Positions 54,619 to 63,255 of a stretch of 64,000 bases of DNA are shown here, one piece after another (the first letter of the stretch is position 1; every line of letters starts with the position of its first letter). The notes under the pieces are model-generated. The model made no database searches. It was not told where the DNA came from and saw only the letters and a program-made list of their open reading frames with translations. The stretch is from Pseudoduganella buxea (GTDB lineage: Bacteria; Pseudomonadota; Gammaproteobacteria; Burkholderiales; Burkholderiaceae_D). A program made the translations under genes and the position numbers. The stretch spans positions 1 through 64,000 of the forward strand of contig NZ_WNKZ01000024.1 of NCBI RefSeq assembly GCF_009720835.1. The letters are read 5' to 3'.

Positions 54619-55889
54619 GTGTTGTCCTGGATCGCCTGGGCGAAGGCCTGCTGCGCCTGTTCCGGGCTCTGCTTGCGGTTCCAGAAATTGGTCAGCACGT
54701 CCTGCAGCGCGCCGTTCAGGTCGGGCTCCAGCAGCATCTCCGGATTGGGCAGCTGGCGCGTGCGGTCCTGCATGATGGCGATGCCCATGCGCGCGCACAA
54801 ATCGAGCTGGCTGGTGTCGACGTCCGGCCGGATCGGGATCGAGCCCTTGCGGGCGCTGAAGGCGGCCTGCGGGCCGGGCGACGTCAGCACCGTGGCCAGC
54901 AGCTTCTGCGCCTTTACCACGTGCGGCTTGGCCGTCTTCGGAAAGACGAAGGCGTCGCCCGCCACCATGTACGGTGCTTTCGGGCCGAAGCCGGGGAAGC
55001 AGCCGAACTCGCGCCCGGCCACCTGGCCGGCGGCGGAGAACTCGCCCTTGGCCCAGTCGCCCATGATCTGCACGCCGGCCCGGTTCGACACCACCAGCGC
55101 CGTCGCGTCGTTCCAGTTGCGCCCGGGAGAACCGGGGTCGATGTAGGCGCGCAGCTTGCGAAAGTTCACCAGCACGTTGCGGAACGCGGGCGAACGGATG
55201 GCGTTCAGGTCGCGGTCGCGGTAGACCTTCAGGTACAGCTCGGGTCCGCCCACCTGGGCGAAGACGGCGTCGAACACGATCTTCTCCTGCCACACCTGGC
55301 CACCGAAGGCCAGCGGGATGATGCCGGCGGCCTTGAGCCGGTCCAGGGTGGCGAGGAAGTCCTCCCACGTCCTGGGCTCCTCCTTGATGCCGGCCCTGGC
55401 GAAGGCCTTCTTGGAATAGAAGAACCAGGCCGGCATGTGGATGTCGACGGGGGCGGCGTAATAGTGGCCGTCGATGCGGATGACGTCGATGATGGTCTGC
55501 GGCAGGATGGCGTTCCAGTTGCCCCGGGCGGCCACGTCGTCGATATTGTTCAACAGGCCCTGGTCGACGATGTCGCGGAACTGGCGCGACGTGTTGAACT
55601 GGGCCGCCACGGGTGCGTTGCCGCCAACAATGCGGTTGATGGTCGACGCGCGCGACTGGTCGGCGCCGGCCACCGCCTGGTCGATCCACTTGCCGCCGGC
55701 GGCATTGAAGGCATCGGCGAACTGGCGGATGGCGGCCGACTCGCCGCCGGAAGTCCACCAGTGCGACACCGTCGCCTTCAGCGGTTCGGCCGGCGGCGCG
55801 GGTGCGGCCGCCCGCGATGGCCCGCTCGCCAATGCCAGCATCAGGGCCGCCGCGGCGGCGCCGCCGGCGACTTTGGTTGCCTGGTTCAT
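54612..55889 (-). CDS. Sugar ABC transporter substrate-binding protein
   Basis: 425 residues from the ATG at 55889, with AGGAG six bases upstream. An upstream in-frame ATG lacks a ribosome site. The signal peptide ends near residue 28 (SGPSRAAA). Extracellular binding protein family 1: 'LKATVSHWWTSGGESAAIRQFADAFNAAGGKWI', 'PVDIHMPAWFFYSKKAFARAGI' and 'GRNWNDATALVVSNRAGVQIMGDWAKGEF'. By context with a GH1 beta-glucosidase it should capture cellobiose, gentiobiose or similar beta-glucosides. It begins 82 bases after the GH1 gene. Confidence 0.9.
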   Translation of the reverse strand: MNQATKVAGGAAAAALMLALASGPSRAAAPAPPAEPLKATVSHWWTSGGESAAIRQFADAFNAAGGKWIDQAVAGADQSRASTINRIVGGNAPVAAQFNTSRQFRDIVDQGLLNNIDDVAARGNWNAILPQTIIDVIRIDGHYYAAPVDIHMPAWFFYSKKAFARAGIKEEPRTWEDFLATLDRLKAAGIIPLAFGGQVWQEKIVFDAVFAQVGGPELYLKVYRDRDLNAIRSPAFRNVLVNFRKLRAYIDPGSPGRNWNDATALVVSNRAGVQIMGDWAKGEFSAAGQVAGREFGCFPGFGPKAPYMVAGDAFVFPKTAKPHVVKAQKLLATVLTSPGPQAAFSARKGSIPIRPDVDTSQLDLCARMGIAIMQDRTRQLPNPEMLLEPDLNGALQDVLTNFWNRKQSPEQAQQAFAQAIQDNTW

Positions 55890-55971
55890 CTCGTCTCCTG
55901 GCGCCTGGGGCACCTAGTTTTTATATGCGGATGCTTATGATAGTTGATCGGCGTGGTCCCGCCGCAAGTGC

Positions 55972-57339
55972 TCAGGCCATGCTGCGCCGTTTCGCCAGGA
56001 AGTCGCGCACCAGTTCCGCGCTGCGCTTCAAGGTACGCCGCTGCGTCGCATAGTCGACATGGACGATGCCGAAACGCCGCTCGTAGCCGAAGGCCCACTC
56101 GAAATTGTCCAGCAGGGACCAGATGTAGTAGCCGCGCACGTCCACCCCCAGCCGCACCGCTTCGTCCACGGCCGCCAGGTGGCGGTTCAGGAAGGCGATG
56201 CGCTGGCCGTCGATGACGGCCCCATCGACCACCTTGTCGTCGCTGGCCATGCCGTTTTCCGTGATGTACAGGGGCGGCAGGTTCTCGTAGCGGCGGTGGA
56301 AGCCGACCAGCAGGTCGCAGAGGCCGTCCGGGTGCACCTCCCAACCCATCTGCGTGCGCTCGACGCCGGCCAGCGGCAGCTCTACGTAGCCCCCCTCGCC
56401 ATCATCGCGCACATTGGTGCGGAAGTAGTAATTGATGCCGATGAAGTCCAGCGGCGCGGCGATGATGGCCATGTCGCCGTCACGAACGTTTGGCGCAGCC
56501 TGCGGCCACAGCTCCGTATGCAGCCGCGCCGGGTAGCGCCCCCGCAGCAGCGGGTCGAGCACCCAGTCGTTGTGCTGCAACTCGAACAGTTCGGCGGCGT
56601 GCTGGTCGGCCGGCGTGGCGCCGTCCGTCGTGCCCCGCCCGACGTTAATGACGATGCCCTTGGCCGACGCCGGATCGTTGCGGCGCAGGATAGGGATCGC
56701 CAGGCCATGGGCCAGCAGCAGGTGGTGCATCGCCTGGTTGGCCGCGCCCAAGTCCGCATGGCCGGGCGCGTGGTGGCCGGTGCCGTAGCCCAGCATGGCC
56801 GAGCACCATGGCTCGTTCAGGGTCGACCAGAAGTCGACCAGCCCGGCCAGCTCGCGGCTCATCAGGTCGGCGTAGTCGGCAAAGTGGTAGATGGTGTCGC
56901 GGTTCAGCCAGCCACCCGTGTCTTCCAGGTGTTGCGGCAGGTCCCAATGGTACAGCGTGACGGAGGTGCGCACGCCCTTGTCCTTCAGCCGCTGCAGCAG
57001 CTTGCGGTAGAACGCGATGCCGGCGGCGTTCGGCCGGCCCGCCGCGTCCATCACGCGCGGCCAGGCGATCGACAGGCGGTAGGCATCCACGTTCAGGGCG
57101 GCCAGCAGGTCCACGTCCTCCGCCCAGCGGTGGTAGTGATCGCAGGCCTGCGCGCCCGTGTCGCCGTGGAGCACCTTGCCGGGGGTGGCGGAGAACGTGT
57201 CCCATATCGACGGCAGGCGGCCGTCCGCGCTGACCGCTCCTTCGACCTGGTAGGCCGCCGTCGCCACGCCGACGAGGAACTGGCGCCGCCACAGGACGGA
57301 CCCGGCCGGCGGCGAAAAACTGTGCTGCAATGCTTCCAC
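55972..57339 (-). CDS. GH1 family beta-glucosidase
   Basis: 455 residues from a GTG at 57339 with GGGAG upstream. The open frame extends farther but into the promoter and operator region. GH1 elements: 'FLVGVATAAYQVEGAV', SIWDTF, the acid/base Glu in TLNEPWCSAM (about 165), the nucleophile Glu in LYITENGM (about 360), and the substrate-binding 'WSLLDNFEWAFGYERRFGIVHVDY'. Cytoplasmic: it hydrolyses beta-glucosides brought in by the ABC importer encoded downstream. It is the first gene of that operon and lies directly after a promoter with two LacI-type operators. Confidence 0.93.
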   Translation of the reverse strand: MEALQHSFSPPAGSVLWRRQFLVGVATAAYQVEGAVSADGRLPSIWDTFSATPGKVLHGDTGAQACDHYHRWAEDVDLLAALNVDAYRLSIAWPRVMDAAGRPNAAGIAFYRKLLQRLKDKGVRTSVTLYHWDLPQHLEDTGGWLNRDTIYHFADYADLMSRELAGLVDFWSTLNEPWCSAMLGYGTGHHAPGHADLGAANQAMHHLLLAHGLAIPILRRNDPASAKGIVINVGRGTTDGATPADQHAAELFELQHNDWVLDPLLRGRYPARLHTELWPQAAPNVRDGDMAIIAAPLDFIGINYYFRTNVRDDGEGGYVELPLAGVERTQMGWEVHPDGLCDLLVGFHRRYENLPPLYITENGMASDDKVVDGAVIDGQRIAFLNRHLAAVDEAVRLGVDVRGYYIWSLLDNFEWAFGYERRFGIVHVDYATQRRTLKRSAELVRDFLAKRRSMA

Positions 57340-57361
57340 TTGACGCTCTCCCGTGTGTCGA

Positions 57362-57455
57362 TGGAATCGATTCCACAACACTGAGTGTAGCAGCGGAAAA
57401 ATTGTCTGGTCAATACTTTTCGAAGGGCGAACAGCAAGTTGTGGTAACGATTCCA
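57362..57455 (-). promoter_or_regulatory. Promoter of the beta-glucoside operon with two LacI-type operators
   Basis: On the minus strand TTGACC (57408-57413), 18-base spacer, TACACT (57384-57389). A perfect 14-base palindrome TGGAATCGATTCCA (57362-57375) lies just downstream of the -10 box. A second copy with 12 of 14 matches (57442-57455) lies 80 bases upstream of it, on the other side of the -35 box. The central CG and symmetry are typical of LacI-family operators, and the two could be bridged by a DNA loop. No lacI-type gene is in the window. Confidence 0.75.
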
Positions 57456-57529
57456 CCCACCGTGCCCGGCTGCCTGTGCACGAGTTGTCAGCCACCTGCC
57501 CCAGCCCAGCAGAAGCGCGCGCGGAGCAA

Positions 57530-57551
57530 CAAAAAGCCGGCGGAGCCGGCT
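57530..57551 (-). terminator. Intrinsic terminator after phaR
   Basis: On the minus strand AGCCGGC-TCC-GCCGGCT followed by TTTTT. It separates phaR from the downstream beta-glucoside promoter. Confidence 0.85.
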
Positions 57552-57558
57552 GTATGGA

Positions 57559-58122
57559 TTACTTCTTTTCGGGGGGCGTCGCCGGCGGGACGGCGAAGGG
57601 GAAGGCGCCGAACAGGCTCTTGCTCTGGTTCTGCATCTGCTCCTGCATCTGCACGAACAGGCTCTTGCTCTGGTCGATGTAGTTGTTCATCATGCCCTGC
57701 ATGATCGGCGCCTGCACGTTCATGAACTGGGTCCACATTTCGGGGCTGAAGGTCTTGCCGTCGAAATTGGTGGCGCTGGTGGTGAGCCGGCGCTGGATAT
57801 CCGTGAAAGCCTGGATGTTCTTTTCCAGGTAAGAACCCATCATGCCCTGCATCGCATGACCGTAGTAGCGGATGATCTGCGCCAGTACATCGGTCGAGAA
57901 CATCGGCACGCCGCTGGCCTCTTCTTCCAGGATGATCTGCAGCAGGATGCTGCGGGTCAGGTCTTCGTTCGACTTGGCGTCGACGACCGTGAACGGATCA
58001 CCGTCCAGCACGAGCTGCTTCACGTCGGTCAGCGTGATATAGGAACTGGTCTGCGTATCGTAAAGACGGCGGTTCGGATACTTCTTGATCAAACGTTCGG
58101 TACTTTTTTTTGCACTACTCAT
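57559..58122 (-). CDS. phaR: PHA synthesis repressor PhaR
   Basis: 187 residues from the ATG at 58122 (a GTG three bases earlier is also in frame). The N-terminal PHB/PHA accumulation regulator DNA-binding domain is 'RLIKKYPNRRLYDTQTSSYIT'. The middle domain has FSTDVLAQIIRYYGHAMQGMMGSYLEKNIQ. It represses phasin and PHA genes and is released by binding to the polymer. The C-terminal part contains an exact 18-bp direct repeat (57611-57628 and 57656-57673) coding for the same QSKSLF segment, 15 codons apart, in a Gln/Met-rich helix. Encoded downstream of phaC. Confidence 0.95.
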   Translation of the reverse strand: MSSAKKSTERLIKKYPNRRLYDTQTSSYITLTDVKQLVLDGDPFTVVDAKSNEDLTRSILLQIILEEEASGVPMFSTDVLAQIIRYYGHAMQGMMGSYLEKNIQAFTDIQRRLTTSATNFDGKTFSPEMWTQFMNVQAPIMQGMMNNYIDQSKSLFVQMQEQMQNQSKSLFGAFPFAVPPATPPEKK

Positions 58123-58174
58123 CACTAGTCCACTTTTTGCGCGTTGCAGCGCACCCAGGTTAAAACGACGGTCG

Positions 58175-58202
58175 AAAAAAAAGCGAACGGAGGTTCGCTT
58201 TT
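58175..58202 (-). terminator. Intrinsic terminator after phaC
   Basis: On the minus strand AAAAGCGAAC-CTCC-GTTCGCTTTT with a run of eight Ts. It lies between phaC and phaR, so phaR has its own promoter, probably in 58123-58170. A near-symmetric AT-rich stretch with TTATAGAG follows to 58260; no gene is seen there. Confidence 0.9.
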
Positions 58203-58346
58203 CACTAGCTCGGTGACCCTATTATAGAGTGAAAAAATCTTAAGTTGCACACACTCTTATAAGATTTCGGCATGATCCGGAGTGTTTCCGCGCATATTGC
58301 AACGCAAGAAAAATCAGCGCTGGACAAATCGCGGAAATTGCCGGGC

Positions 58347-60071
58347 TTACTCAGCCTTTTCCTTCACGTAACGGCCTGGGGCCGGCTCGATGGGTCGGTA
58401 GTGCTCGTTGCCGTAGTCGCCGCGGGCGTCGACGTCCTCGCCTGCGTGCTGCTCCAGGAAACTGGCCCACTGGGGCCACCAGCTGCCGGGATGCTCGGTG
58501 GCGCCGGCCAGCCATTCGTCCGCGGCCACGCCGGGCGTGTCATTGGTCCAGTAGCTGCGCTTGTTCTTCGACGGCGCATTGATGACGCCGGCGATATGGC
58601 CCGAGGCGCCCAGCACGAAACGGTTGCGTTCCGGCCGGCCGGGATTGAGGATGCGCGTGGACGCGTACGCAGATTGCCAGGGCACGATATGGTCTTCGCG
58701 CGAGGAATAGACGAAGACGGGGGCGTCGATGGTGGACAGGTCGACCTTCTCGCCGGCCACCGTCAGCTTGCCCGGTTCCTTCAGGCTGTTTTCCAGGTAG
58801 GTGTTGCGCAGGTACCAGCAGAACATGGGGCCCGGCAGGTTGGTCGAGTCGGAATTCCAGTACAGCAAGTCGAACGGCGGCGGCTCGTTGCCCTTCAGGT
58901 AGTTCGACTGGACGTAATTCCACACCAGGTCGTTCGGGCGCAGGCTGGAGAAGGTGCTGGCCAGGTCGCGCCCGGACATCAGCCCGCCCCGCGCCAGCGC
59001 CTTTTCCCGCAGCGAGACCTGGGTCTCGTCGACGAAGACGCTGAGCACGCCCGTGTCCGTGAAATCGAGGAAGGTCGTCAGCAAGGTGACGGCGGCGGCG
59101 GGCTTTTCGCCCCGCGCGGCCAGCACGGCCAGCGCGGAGGCAAGCAAGGTGCCGCCGACGCAGAAGCCCAGCGTATTGAGCTGTTCCTGGCCCGTGATCT
59201 CGCGGGTCACGCGGATGGCTTCGATGACGCCGTCGGACACGTAATCGTCCCAGCTGATGTTGGCCAGCGATGTGTCCGGATTGCGCCACGACACCATGAA
59301 CACCGTGTTGCCTTGCTCGACGCCGTAGCGCACGAGGGAGTTTTCCGGCTGCAGGTCGAGGATATAGAACTTGTTGATGCAAGGCGGCACCATCAGCAGG
59401 GGCCGGGCCTTGACCTTGGCCGTCACGGGCTTGTACTGGATCAGCTGGAACAGCGCGTTCTCGTAGACCACCTGCCCTTCCGTCGTGGCCAGGTTGCGGC
59501 CCACTTCGAAGGCCTTTTCGTCGGACAGCGAGATATGGCCCTTGCGCATGTCCTCCAGCATATTGGCCAGGCCCTTGGTCAGGCTTTCGCCCCGGCTTTC
59601 GATCAGCTTCTGCTGCGCTTCGGGGTTGGTGGCGAGGAAATTGGCTGGCGACATCGCATCCACCAGCTGCTGGACGGCGAAGCGGATGCGGGTCTTCTGG
59701 TGCGGCGTCGCTTCCACGGCGTCCGCCATGGCGATGAGGAACTTGGCGTTGAGCAGGTAGGAAGCGGCATTGAAGGCCGAGACGGGGTTGCCCGTCCACG
59801 CTTCGGCGGCGAAGCGGCGGTCCTTCAGCTTGGGCGCGCGGCCGGCCAGGAATTCCTGCCACAGCGCACCGAATTCGGCGATATATTCGTTCTTCAGGGT
59901 ATCGAGCACGTCGGGGCGGATGGCGGCGCCGGCATCGCGCAGCAGCGCGGCACCCGGCATCGCTTCCATGTCGGGCATCATGCGGAACCAGGACTGCCAT
60001 TGGTTCGGATCGCTGATCTGGGACATCCACGCGGAGGCCATCGCTTGCGGGTCGGGCATATTCATGTGCAT
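58347..60071 (-). CDS. phaC: Class I poly(3-hydroxyalkanoate) synthase
   Basis: 574 residues from the ATG at 60071 (other ATGs follow at 60065 and 60059, and none has a strong ribosome site). It polymerises hydroxyacyl-CoA into PHA granules. The lipase-like box with the catalytic Cys is LGFCVGGTLLA near 315. The Asp is in FVYSSREDHIVPW and the His in GASGHIAGVIN. 'VPPCINKFYILDLQPENSLVRYGVEQGNTVFMVSWRNP' is the PhaC signature. The N-terminal domain of about 180 residues is standard for class I enzymes. No phaA or phaB lies beside it; phaR is next. Confidence 0.96.
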   Translation of the reverse strand: MHMNMPDPQAMASAWMSQISDPNQWQSWFRMMPDMEAMPGAALLRDAGAAIRPDVLDTLKNEYIAEFGALWQEFLAGRAPKLKDRRFAAEAWTGNPVSAFNAASYLLNAKFLIAMADAVEATPHQKTRIRFAVQQLVDAMSPANFLATNPEAQQKLIESRGESLTKGLANMLEDMRKGHISLSDEKAFEVGRNLATTEGQVVYENALFQLIQYKPVTAKVKARPLLMVPPCINKFYILDLQPENSLVRYGVEQGNTVFMVSWRNPDTSLANISWDDYVSDGVIEAIRVTREITGQEQLNTLGFCVGGTLLASALAVLAARGEKPAAAVTLLTTFLDFTDTGVLSVFVDETQVSLREKALARGGLMSGRDLASTFSSLRPNDLVWNYVQSNYLKGNEPPPFDLLYWNSDSTNLPGPMFCWYLRNTYLENSLKEPGKLTVAGEKVDLSTIDAPVFVYSSREDHIVPWQSAYASTRILNPGRPERNRFVLGASGHIAGVINAPSKNKRSYWTNDTPGVAADEWLAGATEHPGSWWPQWASFLEQHAGEDVDARGDYGNEHYRPIEPAPGRYVKEKAE

Positions 60072-60115
60072 TCCATATAGAATTGATCTTTCACGAACAA
60101 GGACACTTACCACCG

Positions 60116-60322
60116 ATGCTGATCGTTGCCATAGCCTGGATTTACGTCGTCGTGCTGATGGCGCTGACCGAGCCCACCGTGGTGGCGGGGTGCATGACGT
60201 TGCTGCTGTACTGCGTCCTGCCGTTGGGTATTGTATTCTATATAACGGGTGGCGGCAGGCGCAAACGGCGCCGCGCACTGGAGGCGGCGGCGCGGGCCCG
60301 GGAGGACGCGCCGCCGCCGTGA
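60116..60322 (+). CDS. Small two-TM membrane protein, unknown
   Basis: 68 residues from the ATG at 60116. Two hydrophobic segments (about 2-20 and 26-46) and a basic Arg-rich cytoplasmic tail ending in Ala/Pro. Function unknown. It is divergent from phaC, with 44 bases between the starts, and converges on pgeF, 17 bases apart. The size and layout are shared with many hypothetical inner-membrane peptides. Confidence 0.6.
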   Translation: MLIVAIAWIYVVVLMALTEPTVVAGCMTLLLYCVLPLGIVFYITGGGRRKRRRALEAAARAREDAPPP

Positions 60323-60339
60323 CGACACGGCGCCGCGTC

Positions 60340-61131
60340 TTATTTGATCCAGATCAGGCTCGCCTGGCGGCCCGTGGTGCCGTCGCGGCGGTAGGAAAAG
60401 AAGCGGCCCGAGTTGGAGACGGTGCAGAAGTCGCCGCCGTGGACCTTGCGCACGCCCACCCGCTGCAGGGCGATGCGCGCCAGTGCGTACAGGTTGCACA
60501 GGTATTTGCCGGGGCGCTCGCTCACCGGCAGGAAGGCGGCACGCACCAGGTCGGCATCGCCGCCGGCGCGGGACAGGAACTGTTCCAGCACCTCGCTCCC
60601 CACCTCGAACTTGGCCGGGCCGATGGCCGCGCCCAGCCACACCCGCAATTCGCCGGCACCGGCCCCGCGCATGGCCTCGACGGTACGTTCCAGCACGCCG
60701 TCGGCAAGCCCGCGCCAGCCCGCATGCACGGCGCCGACAGTCTTGCCGTCCACGTCGCACAGCAGCACGGGCAGGCAGTCGGCCGTCAGGATGGCGCAGA
60801 CGACCCCCCGCTCCCGCGCGAAGCTGGCGTCGGCCTGGGGCGACACATCGCCATGGACGCCACCGGCGTCGATGACGGCCGTGCCGTGCACCTGCGCCAG
60901 CCAGACCGGTTCGGACGGCAGCTCGGCCCGCACGATATCGCGATTGCGCTCGACGCACTTGGGCGCGTCCCCCACGTGGGCTCCCAGGTTCAGGCCGCCC
61001 TTGCCCTGTCCGTCGTCATAGGGCGGCGGACTGACGCCCCCGCGGCGCGTCGTGCACAGCACGCCGACGCCGGCGGGCAGGTCGGGCCAATCCGGCACCA
61101 GCCATTGGGGAGCGTTGGCCATGATGTTCAT
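60340..61131 (-). CDS. pgeF: Multi-copper polyphenol oxidase/purine nucleoside phosphorylase PgeF (YfiH)
   Basis: 263 residues. LACC1/YfiH family: metal-site motifs 'LAQVHGTAVID', ILTADCLPVLL (Cys) and GAVHAGWRGLADGVLE (His), and late 'WLGAAIGPAKFEVG'. Family members have been reported both as purine nucleoside phosphorylase/adenosine deaminase and to remove mis-incorporated L-Ser from peptidoglycan precursors (PgeF). Cytoplasmic. Its ATG overlaps the rluD stop (ATGA), the usual rluD-pgeF pairing. Confidence 0.92.
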   Translation of the reverse strand: MNIMANAPQWLVPDWPDLPAGVGVLCTTRRGGVSPPPYDDGQGKGGLNLGAHVGDAPKCVERNRDIVRAELPSEPVWLAQVHGTAVIDAGGVHGDVSPQADASFARERGVVCAILTADCLPVLLCDVDGKTVGAVHAGWRGLADGVLERTVEAMRGAGAGELRVWLGAAIGPAKFEVGSEVLEQFLSRAGGDADLVRAAFLPVSERPGKYLCNLYALARIALQRVGVRKVHGGDFCTVSNSGRFFSYRRDGTTGRQASLIWIK

Positions 61132-62228
61132 TCGTCCTCGTCGTCGAACTCGTTTTCCTCATTGTAATCGTCGGCGCCAATCGTGTCGTCCGGCTCGTCG
61201 ATACCTGCCTGCTCCAGCAGCGCGTGGAAATCGTCCGCCAGCGGAATAATCCATTCGCACTGTTCGCCCGTGGCGGGATGCACCAGGCCGAGCCGGCGCG
61301 CCTGCAGGGCCTGCCGGTGGAACACGCCGGTCAGGTGCGGCTTGCCGTAGACATAGTCGCCCACCAGCGGGAAGCCCAGGTGCGCCATGTGGACGCGGAT
61401 CTGGTGCGTGCGGCCCGTCTCCAGGCGGCATTGCACGAGGCTGACGGGACGGCGGTCGAGCTCGCCGGAGACGAGGCGCTGGTAATGGGTGATGGCCGGC
61501 TTCGAACCCAGGCTGGTGGACACGGCCATCTTCACACGGTCCTTCTGGTGGCGGCCCATCGACGCGTCGATGGTGCCGGACACGCGCGGCGTACCCCAGG
61601 CCAGGGCCCAGTACTCGCGCTTGACGGTACGGGCCTGCAACTGGCGCACCAGGTCCGTCTGCGTGGCCAGGTCCTTGCCGATGACCATCAGGCCGCTCGT
61701 GTCCTTGTCCAGGCGGTGGACGATGCCGGCGCGCGGCACGCCGCCCAGCTGGGGCCAGCGGTGCAGCAGGCCGTTCAGCAAGGTACCGGTCCAGTTGCCG
61801 GCGCCCGGATGCACCACCAGGCCGGCCGGCTTGTTGATGACCAGCAGGTGATCGTCCTCGTACACCACGTTGACATCGATCGCCTCGGGCGCGAAGGCCA
61901 CGTCCTCGGGCGCGGCCTGGGGCAGCACGACGATCTTTTCGTCACCGTACACGGTGGCGCGCACCTTGGCCGGCTTGCCGTCGACGGTGACGAAGCCGTC
62001 CTCGATCCAGCTTTGCAGGCGGCCGCGCGAAAACTGCGGTACCAGCTTGGCGATGACCTTGTCCAGGCGCTCGCCGCACGCTTCCGGCGTCAGCTCCAGT
62101 TCGATCGGCGCCAGCGGGTCGACCGCTTCGAGCGCTTCCGTTTCGGCATCGAACTCGGGGTCGAATTCCGCGTCGAAATCAGGGTTGGAGGGGTGTTCGG
62201 CCGAATTCGGCTCACGATTCAATATCAC
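61128..62228 (-). CDS. rluD: 23S rRNA pseudouridine synthase RluD
   Basis: 366 residues. It makes pseudouridines in helix 69 of 23S rRNA. The N-terminal extension is acidic (Glu/Asp-rich, about 45 residues), then the S4 RNA-binding domain (ERLDKVIAKLVPQFSRGRLQSWI), and the catalytic motif RAGIVHRLDKDTSGLMVIGK with the nucleophile Asp. An acidic tail (about 20 residues) ends the protein, so both ends are longer and more acidic than E. coli RluD. It is divergent from bamD with 65 bases between the starts, the standard rluD/bamD arrangement. Confidence 0.95.
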   Translation of the reverse strand: MILNREPNSAEHPSNPDFDAEFDPEFDAETEALEAVDPLAPIELELTPEACGERLDKVIAKLVPQFSRGRLQSWIEDGFVTVDGKPAKVRATVYGDEKIVVLPQAAPEDVAFAPEAIDVNVVYEDDHLLVINKPAGLVVHPGAGNWTGTLLNGLLHRWPQLGGVPRAGIVHRLDKDTSGLMVIGKDLATQTDLVRQLQARTVKREYWALAWGTPRVSGTIDASMGRHQKDRVKMAVSTSLGSKPAITHYQRLVSGELDRRPVSLVQCRLETGRTHQIRVHMAHLGFPLVGDYVYGKPHLTGVFHRQALQARRLGLVHPATGEQCEWIIPLADDFHALLEQAGIDEPDDTIGADDYNEENEFDDEDE

Positions 62229-62243
62229 AGCATTCCCATCGGC

Positions 62244-62249
62244 TATAAT
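62244..62249 (+). promoter_or_regulatory. -10 box upstream of bamD
   Basis: TATAAT, 44 bases before the bamD start, in the divergent rluD/bamD region. No clear -35 box. Confidence 0.45.
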
Positions 62250-62293
62250 CAGCCCAGTGTTGTATCTTGTTAAACGTCTTCTTGCACGAGAAC

Positions 62294-63145
62294 ATGCAAA
62301 AAAAATTCAAGGTGGTGGCAGCATCGGTATTACTGCTCAGTTTGTCGGCATGCGGCCTGTTACCTGAACAGTCCGATGAGACCAAAGGTTGGTCCGCAAC
62401 GAAATTATACTCGGAGGCCAAGGAGGAAATGGCCGGCCAGCACTACGAACGTGCAATTCAGCTGTATGAAAAGCTGGAAGCGAGCTATCCGTTCGGTGTC
62501 TATGCCCAGCAAGCCCAGATGGAAGTGGCCTATGCCTACTACAAGGCGCAGGACCAGGCCCAGGCCCTGGCCGCCGTGGAGCGTTTCATCAAGCTTCACC
62601 CGAATCACGCGAACGTCGACTACATGTACTACCTGCGCGGCCTGGTCAACTTCAATGACCAGCTGAGCCTGCTGAACTTCGTCTACGAACAGGACCCCGC
62701 CGAGCGCGACCCGAAGGCAACGCGCGAAGCCTACGCCGCCTTCAAGGCGCTGGTCGACAAGTTCCCGAACAGCAAATACACGCCGGATGCCATCGACCGG
62801 ATGAAGTACCTGATCAACACGATGGCCAAGTACGAAGTCTACGTGGCGCGGTATTACTACCGCCGCGGCGCCTACCTGGCCGCCGCCAACCGCGCCCAGG
62901 ACGCCGTGCGCGACTACCGCGACTCGCCGGAAATCGAGGAAGCGCTGTGGATCATGGCACGCAGCTACGACAAGCTGGGTAATGTCACCTTGCGCGACGA
63001 CACCTTGCGCGTCTTCAAGCAGAACTTCCCGAACAGCAAATTCATCGAAGACGGCGCCCCAAAACCGGAACGCAAGTGGTGGAAATTCTGGGGTGATCGC
63101 CAGGCAATGCCCGGCGATCAGAAAGCCCCGCCAAGCAATGCCTGA
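62294..63145 (+). CDS. bamD: Outer membrane assembly lipoprotein BamD
   Basis: 283 residues from the ATG at 62294 (MQKKFKVV); earlier in-frame codons would precede the signal peptide. The lipoprotein signal ends in LLSLSACG (Cys near 19). Five TPR-like repeats follow, with 'YEKLEASYPFGVYAQQAQMEVAYAYYKAQDQAQAL' and 'FVYEQDPAERDPKATREAYAAF'. BamD is the essential lipoprotein of the BAM complex that inserts outer-membrane beta-barrels. The tail after about 255 is basic and low in structure. Confidence 0.96.
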   Translation: MQKKFKVVAASVLLLSLSACGLLPEQSDETKGWSATKLYSEAKEEMAGQHYERAIQLYEKLEASYPFGVYAQQAQMEVAYAYYKAQDQAQALAAVERFIKLHPNHANVDYMYYLRGLVNFNDQLSLLNFVYEQDPAERDPKATREAYAAFKALVDKFPNSKYTPDAIDRMKYLINTMAKYEVYVARYYYRRGAYLAAANRAQDAVRDYRDSPEIEEALWIMARSYDKLGNVTLRDDTLRVFKQNFPNSKFIEDGAPKPERKWWKFWGDRQAMPGDQKAPPSNA

Positions 63146-63159
63146 ATCGGATTTGGGTA

Positions 63160-63240
63160 TCTGACACCGGATCCGTGCCGCAGACCGGTGCCAGACACCG
63201 GTTTTGAAGCAACGCAGCCGTCCGAATCAGGTGTCCGACT
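63160..63240. repeat. Degenerate repeats between bamD and yaaA
   Basis: The 110-base intergenic region holds three variants of a short sequence (TCTGACACCGGA, CCAGACACCGGT, TCCGACTCCGGA) and the hairpin CCGGTG-CCAGA-CACCGG (63185-63201). They recall the dispersed REP-like elements seen near 50.3 and 51.7 kb, and share GAAGCAA after the palindrome with the copy at 50364. Confidence 0.6.
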
Positions 63241-63255
63241 CCGGACCCACAGCGC

